NCBI GenBank assembly: GCA_013397795.1
Contig: VZTJ01003850.1
Span: 119,167 to 183,166, forward strand
DNA from: Orthonyx spaldingii
Lineage: Eukaryota; Chordata; Aves; Passeriformes; Orthonychidae
Direction of reading: 5' to 3'
DNA length: 64,000 nucleotides
Within the stretch, counting starts at the first letter, position 1. Each line of letters starts with the position of its first letter. A model generated the notes under the pieces. That model saw nothing but the letters and a program-made list of their open reading frames with translations. It was not told the DNA's origin and made no database searches. Position numbers and translations under genes: made by a program. Shown piece after piece: positions 1-41,310 of the stretch.

Positions 1-180
1 GGCCGAGCCTCCCGGGGCCGAGCGTCCCGGCGCTGCGCGGGCGTGTCGGGCCGGCCGCGGGACCGCAGCCCTGTGGCAGCCGGGCGCTGTGGCGGAGTTG
101 GCGTTTCTCTGGTGAACAGTGCATTTGTGTGTGCGGGCGTGTCGTTCCTCGCTCCGCTTTCGTGCCCCCGTGGCGCTTAA
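1..180 (+). promoter_or_regulatory. CCDC112: CpG-rich 5' end of CCDC112 and possible first exon (about 1-111)
   Basis: The first 180 bases are GC-rich with many CpGs and turn sharply into AT-rich intron, as expected for a CpG-island promoter or first exon. Frame 1 is open from 1 to 111 and would end at a weak donor (CTG followed by GTGAAC at 112) in phase 0, which fits the exon at 321. There is no ATG in this stretch, so if it is coding the start lies upstream of the window. A stronger donor-like GTAAGT at about 291 could end an alternative noncoding first exon. Promoter role is inferred from composition and position. Confidence 0.5.
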
Positions 181-3100
181 AATTACTTGAATCGCGCCAG
201 TAGAACACCGAACTCTGCACTGTGGTGGTGTCTGGTTGAAGGCAACCAACGAGCATTAAAAAAAAGGAAAAAAAAAAAAAAAAATTGGTTGTAAGTAACA
301 GTTGATTTTGTTATCTACAGAATGAGAGCTGTTCCAGTACTGCAGGTGCTGGCCGACAATTTCAGAGCTGGAAGATGAAAGCTGAACGAGCTAAGAAAGT
401 TGAATTCATAAGAACTGCAGAAAAGCTAAAAGCTCAGTAAGTTAAAACACTTCATCATAAGTATATTTTCATTCTGTTCTAAAGGTAACTTTAACTCAAG
501 GTTCAAAGTAAGAATATACAGTGATGAAATCTTTAGGCTAAAGGTTTCCTTTTCAGGAGCTCAGATTACTGTGGTTGTTACAGTAGTTCGGGATAGGCTT
601 ATGAGCTCCAAAATGCCCCATTGTTCCATTTACCATTTGGATTTAGGCTAATCATCTTCTTTAGTAAGAACTGCTGCTCTTAGGTGCACGGAAGTGTGTG
701 TGGCACAATTGAGTTCTCAGTTTTCCTGCTTAGCTGTGCTTACCCTCTAAGGACCTAAAGCCCTTAAGACATACCAATAAAAGGGGAACTGCAGCAGCAT
801 AAGACTGAAAGACTTCATCTAGAATATCTAGGCCGCTGTTTTGGAAAACAAGGGTTCAAGACAGCTCAGGCGCAGAAATGATTTAAATCTGCTTCCCCAT
901 ATCTTGACCAAGTGTTGATAACAACACTGGCAGCTGAAAGAACAGGGAGTCTTCTTCTTGAACAGATGAGCTTTATCGGGAATAGCTAATATAGCCATCT
1001 GAATGAAAGGTTTGCAGTTGTGAATCGTGATTAAACAGGACACAAGCCTCACAGCAGTGTTTTACACTGTGTGACTGAATCGAGTTCACCATGATTACCC
1101 TGGATCCTGGGTTGTGGCTCAAAATTTGTCTGCTGGGTAATGTAAATATTCCCAAACAGCTTGAAATGAGGCATGCCATTTTAACAGTGGCTCAGCGTCT
1201 CTCTGTAGTGTTGTCTGTGCTGGAGCTCCATCTAGGCATGCCACTGCATTAATACAGCCTGTCTGGCTGCACCTTCCAGGGAAAATTCTCACAAAGCTCC
1301 CAGAAAGTAAGCATGCACATAAAATTTCAGTGTGTAAACCACTGCTTGCCAGTGAGGTGATTTCCTTGTTTATTTCTTTCTCTTGTTCAAGTTCTTGAGT
1401 TACTGTGGTGTGTAGCCTTATAGCTGCAGAAAGATTTTCCTTGAAAACAGTTGTAAGAATAAACCAGGGATTTGTATAAAATCTCAGACCATGGTGTTGG
1501 GACAGCCTTGGCTGTACACTAACCTTGGAAAATCTTGGGGCGTTGCTAAGTGTTCGTGCCTTACTCAGTGCGGTACCCTTTCTTCCTAGGCTTGCAAATA
1601 TAGAAAAAGACAAAAATGGACACCTTTATAATAGGAGGAGTGATTTCAGGGTAGAATACAGATTACTAGAGGAACTGGAACACAGCATGACTGTCAGCAG
1701 GAAAACAGAAAGTAAGTGGGGTTTTATTTGGACTTGTTTGCTTTTTTTTTCTTTAATATACTGCTGTTTTTGTAAATGGTTTAAAAATCAGTAGTACAGA
1801 AAGATGAGTTTAGGTGGAAGATAGATATTGATAAGTGTGGTATTTCACTATGTGCTTATAAACACACAATTCACTTGCAAGATTCAGAAGCATAAACATT
1901 TTGGGCCTCCTGTGTTATTAACTGTTTTCTTTTAATCTTCAATGTAAAACCACTGTAGTGGAAAGGTACTGTGCACGAAACTTGGAATCACTTTTGAGTG
2001 TATATTGCAAAATCTAATGTAGTCCAGCTAAAGTACAATAAAAATATTCTTACCTCAGCATTCACACACTGATTCCTGCCTTTAAATATGCTTTTAAACT
2101 GCTCTGTGTTTGCATTTTTTGAGGTTTTGGGCAAGGAATATTCCTAATTCAGATAGTGCTGTGAGATGGTACACAGTCTGTCCTACAGTATCTGTTCCAC
2201 TTACAGACTATAATATAACTCAAGAAAAAACGTTACTCCCTTTACTCACCGTACCTGAATTCTTTTAGAAGCAATCACATACATCATGCTATGCCATCTG
2301 ATATAGATCAGAATAAGTTGATGTAAGGAAAGGAACATAGAAACAATTAAAAGTATACTCTTACAAATTTGCATGTGTTCTGATGTGCGTCTTTCATTTA
2401 AGGAATCTTAGAATATCCTTTACATCTTGCAGTCCTTAAGAAATGTAAATTTTTGAGGAATGAACTTTTTCTATGAGTAGGAAGGGATTATGGAATATAG
2501 ATGGAGATGATGCTATGAGATAATAGAGAGGACAGTGATGAGAGGTGTAAGGCACTACATGTCAGATGTGACAGAATATATCCTAAAAGATACAAAAGTG
2601 TACAAAATGCCCCCCAGATTCACATTTACTATATTCAGGTCTTCCAGCATGAGCTGTGTGCTTTTAGATTTTCTGTGGTCTCAGCAGGAACTTGTACCTC
2701 CCTTATACCTTCCTTAATCCAATTATTTTAGGATAGAAGGTACAGCTCCTTAGTACGTAACATGTATCCAGAACTTGATCCTCTTCAGTATTGTATTTAT
2801 GTACTCAAGAGGAGTCAAGTGGTAACAAAACAAATACGTGCACACATGAAAACATTGATGCTTCTCTATTTAACACAACAAATAAATTAATCTTGTTGTA
2901 CATTCATATACACTTTCAAAGTTTGTTTTCTCTTCATAAATGGGTATTTTGAAGCCTAGGTCAAAGTCTGCCTCAAAACTCTAGAAGCTATCACCTGTAT
3001 AGGCAATATGGTCCAAGCTCCCCTTTAGAAATGGGAACTACTAATTTTAAAATCTGTTGATGCTGTATAGGGAGATAACATGGACCATGTAGTCAACTAC

Positions 3101-6100
3101 ATGCAGTTACAAGTTAAAATGCTTAGTATTATGGCAGTTTCTTAATCATCAAACAGAATTTGTGTCCTTGCTTAGATCAAACCCCTAGTTTATTTTGGAC
3201 ACATCATTGCTCTTGTTCTTGTATTGAATTTAGTGTGAAAGAAACTGTTAGAACTATCAGCACTTTATTTTGTTTAACAGAAGCTAAAATCCTGCAGCAG
3301 CTATCAAGAATACAACACAATGTGAAGAGACTTGAGCAACAATTAAAAGATGTGAAGCCTACACCAGAGTGTAAGTCATGTTGACAGATTTAAAAACATT
3401 TTCCCCTACAGACAGGTTTCCTGCATAGTTGTCTTTCTCTTGCAGACTTGGGACACTCCTCCAGTCTTTATGATTTTGCAGGAATCTGGAAGGGGAAGAC
3501 TAAACCTAGAAATGGCAGAAACCTAAGAAATAGTGAAAGATTGTGCAATTCTGTGTGGAAACAGAAACTTGCTTGGTCTTACAAGTGGTGTGTGTTTGTT
3601 CCTTGAGGCTGTTGAAAGCCAGGTTTCCTATCTGTAACATTTGCCTTATGTAAAATGAAGTTGTTATCCTACTGCCATGTAACTTCCCTTTGATCTGGTA
3701 AGAGGTCACAGAGTAGGTTCTACTGGGAACTCATTTCTTGCTGCCACAGGGTTTGAAATGTAAATTGGAATATTCTACAGAAAATGCTACAGCAGTTTGT
3801 TCAGTTTGGATGTTTTAAAACTTTTGGGAAATTTGCTCTGAAAGAACCATCCTCACGTGGTATCTACCACCTTTTTTGGAACTCAGGTTGAGGCCCTCCT
3901 GCTAGCTGAAGGCTTTCTGATACTAGGCAAAATGCATCCCATTTCATTTATTCAGTGTTTTATCTATAAAAAAATTGTTATCTTCTTAAACTGTCAGTGA
4001 AGATACTAAAAACTAATGAGGCATGAAAGCTAAAATAAGAGGTTTAGTTTATATAATGTTACCAAAACACAAGTTAGTTAAACTATGCATTCAGTGTGTC
4101 CACAGAGATGTTGTGCTGATTTAAAACAGATCATCATCTGATAATATAATCTCATCTAATGCATGGATTTTCTACCACTGCAAAATAGATCTTCTCTGGA
4201 CAGCTGTATTACTGTCTTAAAGTCAGGACTACAGCATGCTGACAGTACAGGACAAAGTCTTCCTTTGATGTTTCTTTGTCAGCTTTGTAGAAGTAGTGGC
4301 CTGCAGGTTAAATAGGATTGCCACAGTCTGGTATAAACCAGAGCTGAGTGTGCTTAAGTCACTAACTGCATTGTTATAAAAAACAAAAGTGAAACTCTAG
4401 GATAAGGCTGTCTTATTTTGGGAATCAGTTGAAGCTCAGTCAAGATGAGACTTCTTTAATGGAAATAAACATTTATACTGGGATTTGCATCCAGTTAGCT
4501 AAGTCATTTCATAAACACATCTTTTGAATAATTAAGAGTTTATCTTTGAAGGCTATTTGAGATGGAAATGCATGCTTTTTTTGTGCACTGAAATATGTGT
4601 CCTGAAAGTCTCCTCAAGTTCTGCATTTCTGGATAGTGCTGATAGATACTGTAGATTTCTTAAGTTATATGCTTTTTTTCTTCTTTTCCTTTTTTAGTTG
4701 TTGACAAGATCAAGGAAATGATGGAAGAAATTGAAAATGCAATCAATGCTTTTAAAGAGGAACAGAGGGAAATGTATGTTTATACATGCTTCAGCTACTA
4801 GAAAAAGTGCTTTCATTAAGACACATTGAAAACTTTGCATTATTCTATCGAACTGTTCTTACGATTTACTCTTTTGGTAGTGATTCCTGTGGTATATAAA
4901 TCAAAGCACAAGCTATCAACGCTAGAATCTTGATAAACTGCCTTTTAGAGAGGCTGTTCATACAGCATTGCAGCATTCCAATGTAACAATGATTTCCCTA
5001 TGAATAGGCTTTTTAGAGAAAGGCTGTAGAAGAGATTAGATTGTGGGGGTTTTGTTGCTGTTGTGTTGTCTAAGCAGGTTTGGGGGGTTTCCCTTTCTCT
5101 CTACTGGTGTCAGGAGGGGATTGAGTTAATTGTATGTGTGTCATAAATGTGTTCTTTCAGTAAAAGGGTAACTTAATTCTCATTGTGTAGTGCTTTATTA
5201 TCGGATCATTACAACAGTGCTGTTACCACTCCGGTTCTTAATCTTTGAAGAATAGCTTTTGTGTGGCATTGAACAACTGCAAAATTCATTTTTTGTGAAT
5301 GGACAATGAATACTGTTTTTTTCTTTTTTTTCTTACATTTCAGTGTTTGTCTCTTTTCAGATATCAACAGCTTTTGGAAGAGGAAAAAGCTGCCATTAAT
5401 GAGCTCAGTCTCTTTGAGAGAAAAGTGGAACTGTGGGCATTAGGGAGTTCAACAGCAGAAAAAGTTTTGAAATTACCATCAACCAGGGTCACAGTTGATA
5501 AAACACTGGAGAATCATCTACCCGTAGAAGTAATAGAGTTTGAAAGATTTCTTCAGCGAACAGGAGGGCGGCAAGGAGGCTGGGATGATTATGATCATCA
5601 AAATTTCCTGAAAATACGAACAAAATACAGAGGAAGGATATCTTACATGGATGAAGCCATTGAGTATCTCAGTGGAAGAACAAAAGAAGATATAGAACAG
5701 CATGACAAGTGGTATCAAGAATTTGTAATTTTACATGAAAGAAAGAAAGAGGTAAAATAACCTCTCTAGGGCTTTTGCAGATTTAGGAAAAAGTACTTAT
5801 TTTTAAAATGCATACTGTCTTGTTTTTGTATCTGCCTCTCTGGTAGTAGTGCTAGGCGGATTTCTTTTACAGTTGATGGTATATAACTGAGGTGTTCAGC
5901 ATCCCCAACTTGCCAAAGTATTTGTCTTTAATAGATAATTACAAATAAGCATAGACCTAACAACACAGAGAAGTGGGCTGTGTATTGCCAAAGTATATTA
6001 TAAATGCTTTTGATGTCAGTGATCTCTAGCAAGTTAGCTGCCAAGCCCAAAGCAGTAAGTGATCGTGTCTTCCTGTTACATTTATCCCTAAGAATGTTTG

Positions 6101-8585
6101 TTCCACCGTATAAGCAATATACGTATGCCGGACTGACATACAGAATTATGATTCCCTCAAGAACTATCCAAGTAATAAACAATATACTGACATAAGAACT
6201 ATTATAAAACAGTAGGTTAATTGGAAAAATAGTAAGAACTGAAATGTGTTTGCATTAAAAAAGCAAATTACATCAACATTCATAACTACCCAAAGTTATT
6301 ATGATTGCTGTAACTGAAAGAGTTTTACCAGACATCTGTTAAACCTGCTTGTGTGATCCATAAATAGGGGAAAAAAGTGAGAAAACAGATGCAGGTGCTT
6401 CTTTGTTTTAAGTTTTGCCTTCAGTAGACTTTTACTTCCTATGTGCAGTTTGTGTCTTTGGAACATATGTCTTCATCAGACTAAATCAATGTGAATGTGT
6501 AAAATTTTCATGAAAACCTTGGATTTTTACCCTGTTGTCTCTTGCAGTCAATTAAGAAGTGGAAAGAAAAGCAGCAGCAAGAAAAAGAAAGAAACTTGAA
6601 GGGGAAAGAGAAATCAGAAAAAATGCTCAAGGAAAGATGGCTACAGCGTGAAGAAGCTCAGAAGCAAAAAGCAGAAGAAAGAAAAAGAAAACAAGCAGCA
6701 GTTGAAGTCTGGAAGAAACAGAAAGTAGTAGCATTTGCAATGGATCAAGCATCACAACTAAAACTAGAAGAGAAAGAGAAAAAGCAACAAAAAGAGCAGC
6801 AAAGCCACGTGAAGTTACTGTTGGAAAGGAATACCTTGCAAAAAAAAGTAAAGGAGGAACTTGAAAAGCTTGAAAATGAGAAGATAGGTGATGCTGAAAA
6901 GGAAGAAAGGAAGAAAACTGCTGCGGAAGAAAGGAAGAAAATTGCTGCAGAAGAAATTTCTAAGTTTCAAGAGCATGTACGTAATTACATCTTCATTTTT
7001 GCATGTCGTTTTAAATTTGTGACTTACTCCTACAATGTAATCAGTTAAACAGGTTTTAAAATTTCATACATGTAAATCCATTATTGATTCACTACAAATA
7101 ACAGCATCTATTGCAGACAAACAGTATGAAACTTTTAGACAAAGATGTTCCTTTTCTTCAATATCTAAATTCTACAGAATTACTCAAGCTCATAATTCCT
7201 TATCTATATAGAAGTGGTTTTATTTCTTTGGTAAATAATTTACTTGGGAAAAACCGCTTGGGCTGTGTTGCCTGCGAAGACGCCAGAGGACCTGAGTGTT
7301 GTATTCAGATAGGAGATAGAAAGAGTTGCTTGAATATCCTGCAGGTTTCAGTACCTGTTAGTTAAAGTCCGATCCCATATCAATGTAAATGCAGTTACTG
7401 AAGAATTGATATTATTGTCAGCATTCACACTAAAGTTTTATAAACTGAGTTTAAACTACTACTTTGTTTTTTTCTTCCAAGCCATGTAACTATAATTTGT
7501 GCAGGACAAGCTATAGCATGTAGCTACCTAGTGAAACTTTATTCTTTACTCCTACAATAATTTCAAAAGAAAAAAAAAAAAAAGCTGTGGAAAAGCTGCA
7601 TGTATATTTTCATATCATTTGTTTTACTTCCAAACAGAAGTTTGCTTTTTCACTCATTATGTTTCAGGATCTACATAAACTGGAGCTAAAGGTTTTACAG
7701 AAACATGCTAAAGAGATAGAGAAAAAAGAAAAAGACAAAAGACTGGCAAAGTTAAGAGAGAAGGTAACTTTTTGTTTATTTTAACCGGAGGTGTGTGCAG
7801 CTTGGTGGTTTAAGCAGACTTCTTTCTCATTGATGTAAAAAGAAATTGTTTTTAATTATCTAAATGGTCGATAAAGGAAAACAAAAAGTCATGCTTGTTG
7901 CCAGGAGACAAAATTGCAGCAGGCATACTTGTTCCTGTGCTTAAAAAAATGGGAAAAAATCCCAAGAATTTATGTGTCTCGTGGCAGTATTTCACTGGGT
8001 AAGGCCTACAGGTCATAAAAGGGGGCTGCAATATGGGTGGTGGCTTTTATTTTTTCAAATGGTTTTCTACCATTGGTTAAATAAGTTGGGTGTCTCCCAG
8101 AAGCATTTTGCATACACTGGGCTTTGCAAGAGTTTAACCTTTTAAAGAATTAAAATTTAATGACAGCAAGCAGTTGTTACCACCCTTAGTTTTCACCTTT
8201 CTGCCGTTGCCTGTGATAGCGTGGAGGGAAGTGTCTCTTTCTGGCTGACCAGCTGTGTTGCATTTACTCTGCACCTGAAGGCGCAATGAGCATAATGGAA
8301 CTGCTTTTCTGGTGAACAAAAAAGACTAATTATTTTTGGTTGTTTGTTTCACTCTGAGGTCGAGATTCGGGTCACCAGAGACCGATCCAGGTTGAACAGA
8401 CCTGGCGAGGGCTGGAAGGAACGTGGGCAAGAGATGGCACCAGCAGCTGCAGAACCACTGTTGCGCATTCCTCAGAGGTGAGGAGGGGACCGATGGACGG
8501 GCAGCAGGACACAAGTGCACTTTTATACTTTATGCCTTTGTGCTTTGTTGTCAGAGCTGCCCCAGCCTGGAGAGGAGGGTTGTAG
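1..8585 (+). CDS. CCDC112: CCDC112, coiled-coil domain-containing protein 112 (5'-partial gene, exons joined)
   Basis: Nine exons at 321-436, 1590-1711, 3281-3370, 4698-4773, 5361-5751, 6548-6976, 7668-7763, 8359-8477 and 8555-8585 join in one open frame of 489 residues plus stop, counted from the codon at 321. All junctions are GT-AG and all phases agree. The product matches my memory of vertebrate CCDC112 along its length: EFIRTAEKLK, LKDVKPTPE, MMEEIENAI, TGGRQGGWDDYDHQNF, ISKFQEHDLHKLELKVL and a C-terminal PAWR. From about residue 265 it is very rich in Lys, Glu and Gln, a long charged coiled coil. The protein is poorly characterised; it has been reported in centriolar-satellite and centrosome interaction sets (recalled). 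No ATG precedes the first clear exon, so the N-terminus is missing. The stop lies only 368 bp before the PGGT1B start codon. Confidence 0.93.
321..436 (+). CDS. CCDC112: CCDC112 coding exon, first clearly recognised
   Basis: It follows a TTATCTACAG acceptor and ends before GTAAGTT at 437. It encodes NESCSSTAGAGRQFQSWK, then MKAERAKKVEFIRTAEKLKA, leaving two bases of a split Gln codon. The reading frame resembles mammalian CCDC112 upstream of the internal Met (a C..ST.G...FQ.WK pattern), so translation probably starts in an earlier exon. The ATG at 375 is an alternative start. Confidence 0.9.
437..1589 (+). other. CCDC112 intron, no recognised element
   Basis: This is intronic sequence bounded by GTAAGTT and a TCTTCCTAG acceptor. 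Minus-strand ORFs of up to 164 codons (1119-1613) lack any recognisable protein similarity and overlap the next exon. I saw no RNA gene or recognisable repeat. Confidence 0.7.
1590..1711 (+). CDS. CCDC112: CCDC112 coding exon
   Basis: It runs from TCTTCCTAG to donor GTAAGT at 1712. It completes the split Gln and encodes LANIEKDKNGHLYNRRSDF, then RVEYRLLEELEHSMTVSRKT and E. This parallels the mammalian EKDK...FY..KSDFR.E...LEELE segment. It leaves one base of the next codon. Confidence 0.93.
1712..3280 (+). other. CCDC112 intron, no recognised element
   Basis: AT-rich intron of about 1.6 kb. No gene, RNA or clear transposon was seen. Confidence 0.7.
3281..3370 (+). CDS. CCDC112: CCDC112 coding exon
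   Basis: It runs from TGTTTAACAG to donor GTAAGT at 3371 and encodes KAKILQQLSRIQHNVKRLEQ, then QLKDVKPTPE. Heptad-like spacing of Leu and Ile suggests coiled coil. The LKDVKPTP motif is a CCDC112 hallmark as I recall it. It leaves one base for the next exon. Confidence 0.94.
3371..4697 (+). other. CCDC112 intron, no recognised element
   Basis: AT-rich intron of about 1.3 kb ending in a long T-rich tract before the acceptor. Nothing else recognised. Confidence 0.7.
4698..4773 (+). CDS. CCDC112: CCDC112 coding exon
   Basis: It follows TTTTTTAG and ends at donor GTATGT (4774). It encodes FVDKIKEMMEEIENAINAFK, then EEQRE and two bases of an Ile codon. The EMMEEIENAIN stretch is nearly identical to the mammalian protein as I recall it. 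Confidence 0.94.
4774..5360 (+). other. CCDC112 intron, no recognised element
   Basis: Short 0.6 kb intron with a strong polypyrimidine tract at its 3' end. Nothing else seen. Confidence 0.7.
5361..5751 (+). CDS. CCDC112: CCDC112 coding exon, conserved core
   Basis: This 391-base exon follows CTCTTTTCAG and ends before GTAAAA. It carries the best-conserved part of the protein, including LPVEVIEFERFLQRTGGRQG, WDDYDHQNF and QHDKWYQEF, ending in HERKKE at a codon boundary. Residues are about 135-265 counted from 321. The exon matches mammalian CCDC112 at most positions as recalled. The ORF reads through the donor for only two more codons. Confidence 0.95.
5752..6547 (+). other. CCDC112 intron, no recognised element
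   Basis: AT-rich 0.8 kb intron. No repeat or RNA gene recognised. Confidence 0.7.
6548..6976 (+). CDS. CCDC112: CCDC112 coding exon, charged coiled coil
   Basis: This 429-base exon (143 whole codons) runs from CTCTTGCAG to donor GTACGT. It is dominated by Lys, Glu, Gln and Arg (for example KQKAEERKRKQAAVEVWKKQ) and ends EEISKFQEH, so it should form a long charged coiled coil. It contains a 24-bp in-frame tandem duplication (EERKKTAA then EERKKIAA, residues about 384-399) that the mammalian protein, as I recall it, has only once. Confidence 0.94.
6902..6949 (+). repeat. CCDC112: 24-bp in-frame tandem duplication inside CCDC112
   Basis: Units 6902-6925 and 6926-6949 differ at two of 24 positions and encode EERKKTAA and EERKKIAA in the coding frame. 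Copy number is two, directly visible. Confidence 0.9.
6977..7667 (+). other. CCDC112 intron, no recognised element
   Basis: AT-rich 0.7 kb intron with an A-run near 7567-7582. Nothing else seen. Confidence 0.7.
7668..7763 (+). CDS. CCDC112: CCDC112 coding exon
   Basis: It runs from TTATGTTTCAG to donor GTAACT and has 32 whole codons. It encodes DLHKLELKVLQKHAKEIEKK, then EKDKRLAKLREK, matching the mammalian DLHKLELKIL...RRLAKLKEK segment in order. Confidence 0.94.
7764..8358 (+). other. CCDC112 intron, no recognised element
   Basis: A 0.6 kb intron ending in a T-rich stretch before CTCTGAG. No element recognised. Confidence 0.65.
8359..8477 (+). CDS. CCDC112: CCDC112 penultimate coding exon
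   Basis: It follows TTTCACTCTGAG and ends at a strong donor GTGAGG. It encodes VEIRVTRDRSRLNRPGEGWK, then ERGQEMAPAAAEPLLRIPQ, matching the mammalian VEN.VSRDPSRLYKPTKGW...PLLHIPH pattern. If the donor is not used, the frame meets TGA after one further Arg (8479-8481), giving a slightly shorter tail. Confidence 0.88.
8555..8585 (+). CDS. CCDC112: CCDC112 last coding exon with stop
   Basis: It follows acceptor TTTGTTGTCAG after a 77-base intron. Joined to the previous exon it reads RAAPAWRGGL and then TAG (8583-8585), which parallels mammalian RAIPTWRQGI. The mammalian protein continues a few residues (recalled as QRRV), so this product is about four residues shorter. The exon is tiny and rests on the motif plus splice phase. 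Confidence 0.8.
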
Positions 8586-8953
8586 CTGCGCGCCAGCCTG
8601 TCCCTGTCGCAGGACGAAGCAGCAGCCAGCACTTCCCAGGAGCCGGCACAGAGTTGGCTCGACCCATCACGTGTATCACCTCTGTATTTTGCGAGTGTGG
8701 GGTTTGACACGCCGGCTGCCAGACCGGCCGGCTGTGACGTCCCGTGGCATTAAGAGCGCGTTTTCCCCGCAGCTGGCTGTGGCGGCCCCTTAAACGCCTG
8801 CTGGTTACCGCGGCCCCGCCGCAGAGAACTGAGGCGCCCCTTCCCTTTCCCCCTTCCTTTTCGCTGCTCCTTCCCCCTTGCCTGTCCCCGCCCCGGGGCG
8901 GGCGCCGCGGGTGACGCGATCGGGGCGCGCCGGGCGCGGGCAGCGGCGGCGAC
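8586..8953 (+). promoter_or_regulatory. PGGT1B: CCDC112-PGGT1B intergenic gap: PGGT1B CpG-island promoter
   Basis: Only 368 bases separate the CCDC112 stop from the PGGT1B ATG. Composition becomes strongly GC- and CpG-rich from about 8700 and stays so to about 9290. A near-consensus CRE (TGACGTC, 8735-8741) and overlapping GC boxes (CCCGCCCC and GGGGCGGGC near 8887-8904) are visible. There is no TATA box close to the ATG and no AATAAA or ATTAAA for CCDC112. Promoter function is inferred from the CpG island and position. Confidence 0.7.
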
Positions 8954-40778
<31,825 letters not shown>

Positions 40779-41310
40779 TTTAGACTTGAATTTAGTTCTG
40801 GTAGCATAATTGTAGCCCAGGGTTAAAAGCCATGTATAACCAATGTGCTCTTCTAAGTGCTGGAGTCATACAATCAGATCTGTGTTGCTGGCATCACTTT
40901 GATAGGGAGTTGCCTTCAGCAGGTTATTCTGCATTGTGAAAAGGGAAATATTTTGATTATATAGAAGTTTGTCACCGCAGACTATAAATGGCTTTTCAGA
41001 TGGCTTTACTTCCAAGAAATCCCTTGAGGCATTTAAACTTCACTTTCATTTTATTTTTTTAAATGTGTGCATACTGTGTCAAAATATATAATGGGGAAGT
41101 ATTTTCAAAATTGTTTACATATCATACAGTATAGCACAGAATGCTGAAGTTCTTTATAATCTTACTGTTTGACATATTTTTGGGTAGAGAATTTCCCATA
41201 TTAAGTCTCAGTTAAAATTTACCTATTACCATCAACTTTCAGATTCCATAAACTTTGTTTTCACAAACAGATTAATTAAATACAAATAAAATTATTTTAT
41301 TCAATATACT
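40779..41310 (+). other. PGGT1B: PGGT1B 3' UTR (inferred extent)
   Basis: The stop is followed by about 0.5 kb of AT-rich sequence ending at a canonical AATAAA (41285-41290) with a GT-rich stretch (AAAGTTGTGTGGCC) about 30 bases later. The extent is inferred; a further AATAAA near 42025 could serve a longer form. Confidence 0.6.
41285..41290 (+). terminator. PGGT1B: PGGT1B polyadenylation signal AATAAA
   Basis: It is the first AATAAA after the PGGT1B stop, with GT-rich sequence at about 41318-41331 as a plausible downstream element. Confidence 0.6.
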
